Shown here: positions 9,752 to 19,640 of the stretch, piece by piece | Numbering within the stretch: the first letter of the stretch is position 1 | Layout: each line of letters opens with the position of its first letter | Assembly: GCA_036426205.1 (NCBI GenBank) | Contig: CM071587.1 | Coordinates: 2,271,068 to 2,335,067 of the forward strand | Length of the DNA stretch: 64,000 nt | DNA from: Ascaphus truei | Taxonomy: Eukaryota; Chordata; Amphibia; Anura; Ascaphidae | Direction of reading: 5' to 3' | The notes under the pieces: generated by a model | The model's database searches: none | Told to the model about the DNA's origin: nothing | What the model saw: the letters and a program-made list of their open reading frames with translations, nothing else | Made by a program: the position numbers and the translations under genes

Positions 9752-11836
9752 CATTAATACGGGCTTGCCATCCAATCACCTTCTTATCATTAATACAGAC
9801 TCGCCATCCAATCACCTTCTTATCATTAATACAGACTCGCCATCCAATCACCTTCTTATCATTAATACGGACTCGCCATCCAATCACCTTCTTATCATTA
9901 ATACGGGCTTGCCATCCAATCACCTTCTTATCATTAATACAGACTCGCCATCCAATCACCTTCTTATCATTAATACGGACTCGCCATCCAATCACCTTCT
10001 TATCATTAATACAGACTCGCCATCCAGTCACCTTCTTATCATTAATACGGGCTCGCCATCCAATCACCTTCTTATCATTAATACGGACTCGCCCTCCATC
10101 ACCTTCTTATCATTAATACGACTCGCCATCCAATCACCTTCTTATCATTATACGGCTTGCCATCCATACCTTCTTATCATTATAACAGCTCGCCATCCAA
10201 TCACCTTCTTATCATTAATACAGACTCGCCATCCAGTCACCTTCTTATCATTAATACGGGCTCGCCATCCAATCACCTTCTTATCATTAATACAGACTCG
10301 CCATCCAGTCACCTTCTTATCATTAATACGGGCTCGCCATCCAATCACCTTCTTATCATTAATACGGGCTTGCCATCCAATCACCTTCTTATCATTAATA
10401 CGGACTCGCCATCCAGTCACCTTCTTATCATTAATATGGACTCGCCATCCAGTCACCTTCTTATCATTAATACAGACTCGCCATCCAATCACCTTCTTAT
10501 CATTAATACAGGCTCGCCATCCAATCCCCTTCTTATCATTAATACAGACTCGCCATACAGACTCGCCATCCAGTCACCTTCTTATCATTAATACGGGCTT
10601 GCCATCCAATCACCTTCTTATCATTAATACGGACTCGCCATCCAATCACCTTCTTATCATTAATACAGGCTCGCCATCCAATCCCCTTCTTATCATTAAT
10701 ACAGACTCGCCATCCAGTCACCTTCTTATCATTAATACGGGCTCGCCATCCAATCATCTTCTTATCATTAATACGGACTCGCCACCCAGTCACCTTCTTA
10801 TCATTAATACGGACTCGCCATCCAATCACCTTCTTATCATTAATACGGGCTCGCCATCCAATCACCTCTTATCATTAATAGGGCTCGCCATCCAATCACC
10901 TCTTTATCATTAATACGGCTTGCCATCCATCACCTTCTTATCATAATACGGACTCGCCATCCAATCACCTTCTTATCATTAATACGGACTCGCCATCCAG
11001 TCACCTTCTTATCATTTACTGACCCGCCACCAATCACCTTCTTATCATTAATCGGGCTCGCCATCCATCACCTTCTTATCATTATTACGGACTCCATCCT
11101 CACCTTCTTATCATTAATACGGATCGCCATCCAGTCACCTTCTTATCATTAATACGGGCTCGCCTCCAATCACCCTTCTTATCATTTACGGCTCGCCAAC
11201 CAGTCACCTTCTATCATTAATACGGACACGCCATCCAGTCCCTTCTTATCATTATACGACTCGCCATCCAATCACCTTCTTATCTTAATAATAACTGGCT
11301 CGCCATCCAATCACCTTCTTATCATTAATACGGACCGCCATCCAATCACCTCTTATCATTATACGGGCTCGCCATCCAGCACCCCCTTCTTATCATTAAC
11401 GGGCTCGCCATCCAATCACCTTCTATCATTAATACGGACTCGCCACCATCACTTCTTATCATTAATACGGACTCCCATCTCGCCATCCAATCACCTTCTC
11501 TTTCATGAATCAGACTCGCCATCCAATCACCTTCTTTATCATTAATAAATACGGACTCTCCACCCATCCCCTTCTTATCATTAATAACAGACTCGCATCC
11601 TCCCTTCTTATCTTAATCGGCTCGCCATCCAATCACCTTCTTATCATTAATACGGACTCGCCATCCAATCACCTTCTTATCATTAATACGGACTCGCCAT
11701 CCAATCACCTTCTTATCATTAATACGGGCTCGCCATCCAATCACCTTCTTATCATTAATACGGACTCGCCATCCAGTCACCTTCTTATCATTAATACAGA
11801 CTCGCCATCCAGTCACCTTCTTATCATTAATACGCC
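9752..11836 (+). repeat. 36-bp minisatellite, about 57 units
   Basis: The unit starts TCGCCATCCAATCACC, continues TTCTTATCATTAATACGGAC, and is 36 bp long. Sites vary by A/G and C/T within ACRGRCTYGCC and CCARTCACC. Because 36 is a multiple of 3, both strands stay open for hundreds of codons, including a 382-codon + frame at 9765-10913 and periodic 12-residue repeats on -. Those frames are not genes. From about 10080-10200 and 10860-11640 many units carry single-base deletions, while the flanking units are intact in length. Confidence 0.95.
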
Positions 11837-12079
11837 GCCGCTGTAATGCAAAATTGCAGATGTTATCAGCGGGGCTCTATTGACTTCTATGGGGGTTAAC
11901 CATGAAATTGATAGAGATAGTGCCAATCGGGGCAGCCTCGCACAGAAAATCCCACTGACATGGATGTATTCTATGGATTATACATTCTATCTGAATACAT
12001 TAATGGATAGAGTGCAGTGCCTCTTACTGTAGGTCACAACTATGATATACTAATGATATACCCCTATACCCAATACCCA

Positions 12080-12540
12080 ATATGGCGCCCACGTTTTCCC
12101 GCGGGCCGTCCACCTCACACCTTCGCACACCACGTGATCCCAGCTCCCGTCGCATTGTGCACCTGCGGACACCACGTGACGCCACGAGCTTCCCGCCCAT
12201 TGCCGGCTTCTCACGCCTAGAGGTGGTGGTGGGGTGGGGGACTCTTTCGTATTCCCGCCCTGGATGACGTCACCACCTCCCACTGCTTTGCATCGTGGCG
12301 TCTATATTGGTCTCATCACCTCCAAGTTCCAACTGTCACACAGGGGGGGAGGGGGGCTCGTGTCCCTCCGTGTCTCCTGATTGGCTGCCTTCTGATAACG
12401 CCACGGGTTGGATCGGCCGCTGATTGGTCAGTTGGCCATGTCAGTCAGAGCTGGAGAGGCGGTATGTGAATGGACAGGGACACACCGGGCGAGACACGCA
12501 CCTCACACGGCTGTCACCACCATCCCTCCGCGAGGTATGT
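12080..12540 (+). promoter_or_regulatory. CpG-rich block with E-boxes and CCAAT boxes; candidate SLCO4A1 promoter/exon 1
   Basis: The sequence shows two CACGTGA E-boxes (about 12132 and 12173), GC-rich CCCGCCC stretches, and inverted CCAAT boxes (GATTGG at about 12379 and 12422) near the 3' side. A consensus-like 5' splice site, GAG/GTATGT, follows at 12535. It lies 6.3 kb upstream of the first coding exon on the same strand. Human SLCO4A1 has an upstream non-coding exon, so this is a plausible start. A CpG-rich transposon remnant is the alternative. No transcript evidence is available. Confidence 0.35.
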
Positions 12541-12600
12541 GAGGGGAGAGCAGGCAGCAGCAGGGTACCACACACACTCACACAGACACACACTCACACA

Positions 12601-12647
<47 letters not shown>

Positions 12648-12744
12648 CTTTCACCCGACCATCCCTCCGCGGGTTTATGTGAGGCAGCAGCAGCAGGGGT
12701 ACCACACACCTCACACAGACAACACACACACACACACACACACA

Positions 12745-12785
<41 letters not shown>

Positions 12786-12962
12786 ACACACACACACACC
12801 ACACACACAACTCTTCACCACCATCCCTCCCCTCCCGAGTATGTGGAGGGGAGAGCAGGCAGCGCAGGTACCACACACTCACACAGACACACACTCACGA
12901 CCATACCACACTCACAACACGCCAGCCACACACACACAACACACACACACACACACACACAC
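12516..12962 (+). repeat. Three-copy tandem unit with (CA)n microsatellites
   Basis: Three ~140-160-bp units begin near 12516, 12653 and 12818. Each starts with ACCATCCCTCC, continues with a GTATGTG-like segment, GCAGGCAGCAGCAGG and GGTACCACACAC, and ends in a long (CA)n run. The CA runs create spurious His/Thr and Val/Cys frames. Confidence 0.8.
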
Positions 12963-13227
12963 CATATATAGTCTATAGTTATATATACACATGTGAAATC
13001 ATGATGGAGGTAAAGGGACAGAGAGTGCCAAAAAAAGAAAAAAACAACAAACCATATAATCACAAGCCAATGATCTCCTAACCCGATATACTGTGTATAT
13101 ATATCTATATATATCTATACAGGATGTCCAGAAACCCCGTTATAAATTATTAAGGCTTATAATAGGGTGTATAATGTATGGACACCCTGTGTGTATATGT
13201 GTATATATACATATATATATATCAGTG

Positions 13228-13236
13228 TCACAATAA

Positions 13237-13268
<32 letters not shown>
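13228..13268. repeat. (AT)n microsatellite
   Basis: Nearly pure alternating TA. Confidence 0.9.
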
Positions 13269-13270
<2 letters not shown>

Positions 13271-13407
13271 ATGTTATACTAATACTTATAATAATAATAT
13301 TATCACGTTTCAATGCATAGGGGTGTTATTTTCTGATGCTGTTGTGCAAGCACACAATAACTCCTCTTATATAGACACCTCACATTTATAACCAAACGTG
13401 TGTGATA

Positions 13408-13478
<71 letters not shown>

Positions 13479-13479
13479 A
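13408..13479. repeat. (CTAT)n microsatellite
   Basis: About 18 uninterrupted tetranucleotide units of CTAT (equivalently GATA on the other strand). Confidence 0.95.
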
Positions 13480-13724
13480 TATACACACATTCTGATTCAT
13501 TTACTTACACAGCATAACATCACACTGTACATATTGAAAATACACACTATATATATTTATATATATAGCAACTGTTATGCTTTACTGTGGAGGTTTTTGT
13601 CACTTTTTATGTGTGTGGGTGTGTGTGTGTTGTGTTTTTGTCTTCCAATGCTCACTGTTAATTTGAATGTGTTCTTGGCCTCTAACACGAAGGGGAATGT
13701 ATGACTGTATGGATGAAGCGTGCC

Positions 13725-14090
13725 TGCACACACATCAGTGGGTGCACGTGTACATGTACATGCACACATACATGCAGCCAGATACACACATACATGCACA
13801 GGTGCACACACACATACATGCATCAGGTGCACACACATACATCAGCAGGTCACACACATAAATACATGCAGCAGGTGCACACATACATACATTCAGCAGG
13901 TGCACACATACATACATACATACTCAGCAGGTCACACATACATACATGACAGATACACACATACATCAGCAGGTGCACACACACCATACATGCAGCAGGT
14001 GCACACATCACATATGCAGAGTGCACAACATACATACTACATCATACATACAGCAGGTGCACACCCACATACGCGCACAGCACAGCCAGC
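13725..14090 (+). repeat. Degenerate CA-rich minisatellite (AGCAGGTGCACACATACATAC)
   Basis: Units of about 25-35 bp with a core of CAGCAGGTGCACACATAC and variable numbers of CATA repeats run to about 14090, where CAG trinucleotides follow. Overlapping Thr/His-rich and Cys/Val-rich frames are composition artefacts. Confidence 0.8.
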
Positions 14091-15655
14091 AGCAGCAGCA
14101 GGTTCTGGTCTCACAGTAGCATGTGCTGAGCTGTGTCAGGGGAAGCCCAGGGACACCCATCACTAGGAGTGTGTTCCTGTGAGACTGATCCTTTGTTCAC
14201 AGAAGCTGCATCCTCCTCACTAGTTATATTACAATGTGGGTTGCCACAATAACGTGTTACTATAGGCATCAAGTATTGATTATTACTATTAGCGTTATTG
14301 GGATTTATTACTATCATAATATGTAAATATTGCAGTATCATATGGCTATATATACCACAGTGGGTTATTTCCATTCCATTGTGGCAATACTTTGACTTTT
14401 ACTATCATTAGATACATTGTCCTTATATTTTAGTTCAATGTACTAATTGTACAAATTCTTTGAAAATGTATATTATAATCATTTGTAGTGCATTAGTACT
14501 TTAATCATCACTTTTTTGTAATTATCGCGGTCTTCATGATGTATTATTAAAACCATAATGTATTAATGGTTCTAATTACCAACACTGAAGATAATCTATA
14601 TTATAAGCATAGTTATTACTGTAGTGTGGTGTATTTAGTATAATTTAATCCTAATATCAATGTTTATTTTACTTTTGCTCCGTAAAGCTTTCTTGGTTCA
14701 GTAAGGCTGGGTCCCCTTGCCCCCATCTCTTGTAGAAACCAGGGCGGAATATCAGCCCCATATAAGCATTTTTTACTGGGGTCCATCTAACGTCATTAGT
14801 GTAATTTACTGTTCTAAAATGAAAGAACAGTATGTAACACATCTCCAAATATACCACAGTAGCATTGTAATGCAGATATTGAAACAGAAGAGTGTTCAAC
14901 ATGGATTAGGGAGTTATCGGCATTTTAGGGAATATAGGTGTGAAATAAAAAGGTCATGGGAAATGCCAAAATAATATATGTAGAATAGGTAATAGGCCAG
15001 TGTTGGTGTGCATATAATGTCTGTGTGTAAAGTATGGTGTGCAGAATAGTCAATAACGTTTTAAGGGCGCAGAATAAAGTTATGGGGTACACAAAAAAAT
15101 CAAGTGATGTTTTAGGGACAGTCCAACAGGATGAAGACCGCCACTTTTATGTGTAAACTAAAGGTACTTTTGATGTGACGGTGACAGGATCAAATGTAAA
15201 GGATTTTATAACGGTGAAAAATGCATTATTAGGGGTTAATAAATGAGTTTTTCTTTGCATGGTGCACAATATCCTACTCGCTCCCTATACACAGAGCTGG
15301 GGCTTTGCCATCGCTCTCCAATGGGGATAGGACTTCTTCTTGTTTGTTTATAACATTTAAATATAACTAACTACAAATTAATGGGTCATTATACATTCTC
15401 CCACATCCACCTGGCACGGTTTTCCTCATTTAGGATGTAAAGTCACAGCATTAGGTGATTGAAGCGCCATCATTTTCCAGTACTGAATGGTAAGGTTTCA
15501 GCCCATTTTCTGGCTGTGGTTTAGTTTTCCAGTTATGCGAGGACGTGCAAAATCTGTGTATAACATATTCCCCCGGGTTTATTCTTCATGGATAGAACTG
15601 CAAAAATTGTGAAGATGCAGCCGCATGTCCGGGCACCAGCCACGCCTACTGCTGC
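14091..15655. other. Intergenic, no recognisable gene
   Basis: AT-rich sequence without clear repeats or coding signal on either strand. Confidence 0.45.
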
Positions 15656-15659
15656 ACTG

Positions 15660-16281
15660 CATGTTGTGGTGTCGGGAAATCTGTGTGTGTCAGGAAGTCT
15701 GTGTGTGTGTGTGTGTGTGTGTGTCAGGGAAGCCTCTGTGTGTGTGTGTGTCAAGTCTGTGTGTATATGTCAGGGACGTCTGTGTGTGCACGTGGTGTGT
15801 GTGTCAGGGAAGTCTGTGTGTGTGTGTGGTCTGTGTGAGTGTGTGTGTCAGGGAAGTGTCTGTGTATGTGTGTCAGGGAAGTCTGTGTGTGTTTGTGTGG
15901 TGTCAGGGAAGTCTGTGTGTATGTGTATGTCAGGAAAGTCTGTGTGTGTGTCTCAGGGAAGCCTCTGTGTGTGTGTGTGAAGTCTGTGTGTGTGTGTCAG
16001 GAAGTGTGGTGTGTGTGGTGTCAGAGAAGCGCGTGTGTGTGTGTGTGCTGGTGTGAAGTCTGTGTGTGTCAGGGAAGTGTGTGTGTGTCAGATGAAGCTC
16101 TGCTGTGTGTGCGTCCGCGTGTGTGTGTCAGGGAAGTCTGTTATGTCAGGAATCTGTGTGTGGTGTCAGGGAAGCCTGTTGTGTGTGTTGTGTGTTGTGC
16201 ATTGTTTGTTGTGGTGTACTCAGGGAAGTCTGTGTGTGCATGTGTGGCCCTGGAATATCTACTGTGTGTTGGTGTCGGGAA

Positions 16282-16344
<63 letters not shown>

Positions 16345-17205
16345 AGGGAAGCCTGTGGTGTGTGTGTGTGTGTCAGGAAAGTCTGTGTGTATAGGTCAGG
16401 GAGTCTGTGTGCGCGTGTGTTGGGTGGGTGTGTGTGTGTGTTGTCAGGGAATTCTGTGTGTTTGTGTGTGGTTATCATGTGTTACGTTGTGTGTTGTCAA
16501 ATGTAAGTCTTTTTATGTGTGTCAGTGAGAAGTTCCTGTTGTTGTTTTGTTTTTCATGTCAAAATGGTACTTTGGTTTATGTTTATTTCCGGAATTCCCT
16601 TCTTGTTTTTTTTCTCCTTTTCCATCACTAGTTTGTTGTGATTTTTTGCGTCGCTTTTTGATTTTTTTTTTGTTTGGTGTTTTTTTTTTTTTGGTTTATG
16701 TTTTTTTATTTGTTTTGTTTGACATGTCTTGTGTGTGTGTGTCAGGGAAGTGTGTCTGTGTGTCAGAGAAGCCTCTGTGTGTGTGTGTGTCAGGGAAGTC
16801 TGTGTGTGTGTCAGGGAAGCCTGTGTGTGTGTGTGTGTGTGTGTCAGGGAAGTCTGTGTGTGCGTGTGTCAGGGAAGTATCTCTGTGTGTGTGTCAGGGA
16901 AGTCAATGTGTGTGTGTGTGTTTGTGTGTGTCAGGGATGTCTGTGTGTGTGTGTCAGGGAAGTCTGTGTGTGTGTGTGTGTCAGGGAAGCCAGTGTGTGT
17001 GTGTGTGCGTGTGCGTGTGTGTGTGTGGGAAATCTTTGTGTGTGTGTATGTGTCAGGGAAGTCTCTGTGTCTGTCTGTGTTTGCGTGTGTCTGGGAAGTC
17101 TCTATGTTTGTGTTTGTCTGTATGTGTCAGGGAAGTCTGTGTGTGTATCTGGGTAGTCCCTCTCTGTTTGTCTGTGTGTGTGTCAGGGAAGTCTGTGTGT
17201 GAGGT
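15660..17205 (+). repeat. GT-rich minisatellite with GTCAGGGAAGTCTGTGTG core
   Basis: The core TCAGGGAAGTCTGTGTG alternates with (GT)n runs of variable length, including a long pure (GT)n at about 16287-16342. A T-rich non-repeat island at about 16495-16735 splits the array. Cys/Val-rich + frames up to 264 codons are products of the repeat. It has the opposite strand sense to the CA-rich tracts at 12.5-14.1 kb. Confidence 0.9.
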
Positions 17206-18725
17206 TATTAGCGGTCATACACCTGCCACTGTTGCTAGCTTTGTCTCTATCTCTTCTGCACCAAGAAGCATGGTTTTGTATGTACAGTATTGTCTTTCAA
17301 GGATAAAAGGAGGGAACAAAATGGTACAAAAGGCTTCTTAGCCTTGGAAAAATGTCTAGAAACAGGCCAACACCGACAAGGCTATTATTATACTATTGGT
17401 GAATGTAAAGATATATCTTGTAAATTGAAAAACTAGAAGCATCCCCTAATCTCTTATGCACTGTTACCCGATGCACCGAACAGCTTTGTAGAAATGTAGC
17501 ATTTCCTGTATAATGTAACATAACACTGTGTTGTGCACACATACAACAATGTATTGTGACTAGCCTACTGTTGATATTGAGAGGTGTTCCATGTGTGCAA
17601 AACAAATATATTGTATTTTAAAATATACAGTGAGTCACAGATACAGAGATCCAAGTTCAAACCTTTTCAAGCCTTTCACTATTACTATTACTATTTATTT
17701 TAAGCAATGAAATGACAAACACCGACCAGTGTGTTTAGCAGAAAAACAAGCTCATCTGAAATATGCTCAGTCCTTTTCCATGTGCATTTCAAGCAGCACT
17801 GTGCTCTGGTCTCCATTTTATTTACTTTAATATATCTCTTCTTGTCCTTTCCAACGCTGTTTTTATTTTTAAAACCTGATGCTTTGTACAGGAGATAAAA
17901 GCATACTGTAAGTGCCCAGGAGGTTAAAATGAAGCTTTCCACAGAGCCCATTGCCGTCTAAAAAGTATCACGATAACCTCTGAAACGAAAGATTGAGAGT
18001 TAAAAAAAAATATCTTTTTTTTAATACTCGAATAATAATAATAATAATAATAAAAATATAGAACATGTTCAAGGGACCAAGATCGCTGCTTAAAAAAAAA
18101 AACATAAAAGGAGTACTACTGCAGCCCTGTGTTCTGTGCCCACTTCCTGGTCTTATTACAGGCAGCTAGGATCCTCCTCACTTTACATTTGCTGGTTACA
18201 CTGCGTGTGGGAGCTCTGGCATCCTTCCTCTAATTACCACCTTAAAACACTCAAAATGGAGATGTACATAATGCAGTATCACATCATAATTAGAGGCCTC
18301 CGCCCAATTAGGGAGATAAATAGCAATATTTTCCGGGTATCTCTGGCACTAAAGGATCCATTGCCTGGTTTGTCAACACACTTATGCCTTTATGGTACTC
18401 TCGGTGTTGTGACTCAGAGGTAAGTGATGGTGACTCCCTTGTACGTGAGGAGCATATAAAGATATATCAGTTGTATATGTACATTTGCTTACCATTTAAA
18501 AAAGTGTAGTATCCTGTCTGAGGTTCTCTAATGCAATGTTATTTTTTTAAATTATTATTTGTTTGTATCCATATTTTTCTCATATTTAAGGCATAGCGGG
18601 GAATATTTTGCTTTGTATACATAGTCTGCTGCGTCTATGATTTACTAAATGTGATGTTCTTGTTTATAAAGAGTTAATGAAGCCAATCTGATCTTGTCTA
18701 TCTTCCACTCAATATCTTGTCACAG
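17206..18725. other. Upstream of the first coding exon; no separate gene seen
   Basis: Holds small AAT and poly(A/T) runs (about 18004-18057 and 18092) but no confident element. At the right end, a pyrimidine-rich stretch ends in CACAG at 18721-18725, a plausible 3' splice site for the first coding exon of SLCO4A1. Confidence 0.4.
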
Positions 18726-18817
18726 TGCGTAACACAGTGGGAAATTGGAAATCCGCCATACGATTTACCACAAGAAAGATAGAAAAGTGAAAGACAAGCT
18801 CTGCCCAATTTTCTGAG
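18726..18817 (+). other. SLCO4A1: Probable 5' UTR portion of the first SLCO4A1 coding exon
   Basis: This follows the candidate acceptor at 18724-18725 and ends at the ATG at 18818, whose context has G at -3. I infer that an upstream non-coding exon is spliced here. Transcription could instead begin nearby. Confidence 0.4.
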
Positions 18818-19640
18818 ATGCCAAAGCATATAAATGTAGAAAGTTCCTTGAATTCCAAGCAGGAGCTTCTTTGCTTCAGTGAATCCTCTCGAAGTGTCAA
18901 TGAATATGGTTTGGACACCTCTTGCTCAGCAGAACAGGCTGACATACCGTTGTGCAAAAGTGCCTTCTGTTCAACTGCTGGCAGTTCACCAGACTCATGT
19001 ACTGAACCTCTCTACAATGAGACAACCACCAAGAAAAAACATTATGACAGTGACGACCCCTGTGAAATTAAATTTGTACAGTCGGAAGGGGAAAACCTAT
19101 GTGGTTGGGGTGCCGTCACACCCTCTTTCCTACAGATGTTCAACACACCCAAAGGTGTGTTATTCTTCCTCTGTGTTGCTTCCTTCCTGCAAGGGATGGT
19201 AGTGAACGGTTTCATAAATACAGTGATCACCTCAATAGAACGGAGATTTGACCTTCACAGTTACCATAGTGGACTAATTGCAAGCTCCTATGATATAGCA
19301 GCTTGCGTGTGTTTGATGTTTGTCAGCTATTTCGGGGGCAATGGCCACAAACCTCGCTGGTTAGGCTGGGGAGTCTTGGTTATGGGCATCGGCTCGTTAG
19401 TGTTTGCATTGCCACACTTTACCTCTAGTGCATACGAAGGCAACTTTTCAGAAGATACAGGAATGTGCCCTTCCAATCAGACTTACCAGTTTACAAAAAG
19501 TGCCTCAAGCCTTTCCAATTACAGATATGTTTTCATGCTAGGCCAGTTTCTTCACGGCATAGGGGCGACTCCACTCTATACCCTCGGAGTTACTTACTTA
19601 GATGAAAATGTTAAATCAAGCAACTCCCCTGTCTACGTTG
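18818..19640 (+). CDS. SLCO4A1: SLCO4A1 coding exon 1 (residues 1-274)
   Basis: Encodes the Ser/Cys-rich cytosolic N-terminus (1-~112) and TM1-TM4 at about 114-134, 152-173, 182-203 and 236-258. It includes the conserved [10 protein letters not shown] loop between TM2 and TM3 (176-185). Sequons at N209 (NFS) and N220 (NQT) lie in the extracellular TM3-TM4 loop, as expected for OATPs. The donor is GTAAGT at 19641. The first ATG is used, and no upstream in-frame ATG fits. Confidence 0.95.

Noticed and set aside
9765..10913. 382-codon open frame with Ser/Ile/Leu-rich 12-residue repeats
   Set aside because: It is created by a 36-bp tandem repeat whose period is a multiple of three. The other frames and the - strand are equally open.
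9752..11836. Possible CRISPR-like array of regular repeats
   Set aside because: The units are contiguous with no unique spacers, and the context is a vertebrate nuclear genome.
12424..12978. 184-codon Thr/His-rich frame
   Set aside because: It is translated (CA)n microsatellite.
15588..17341. Several Cys/Val-rich frames up to 264 codons
   Set aside because: They are translated (GT)n and TCAGGGAAG repeat.
18136..18423. 95-codon frame just upstream of the first SLCO4A1 coding exon
   Set aside because: It has no similarity to transporter sequence and no splice arrangement that would join it in frame to 18818.
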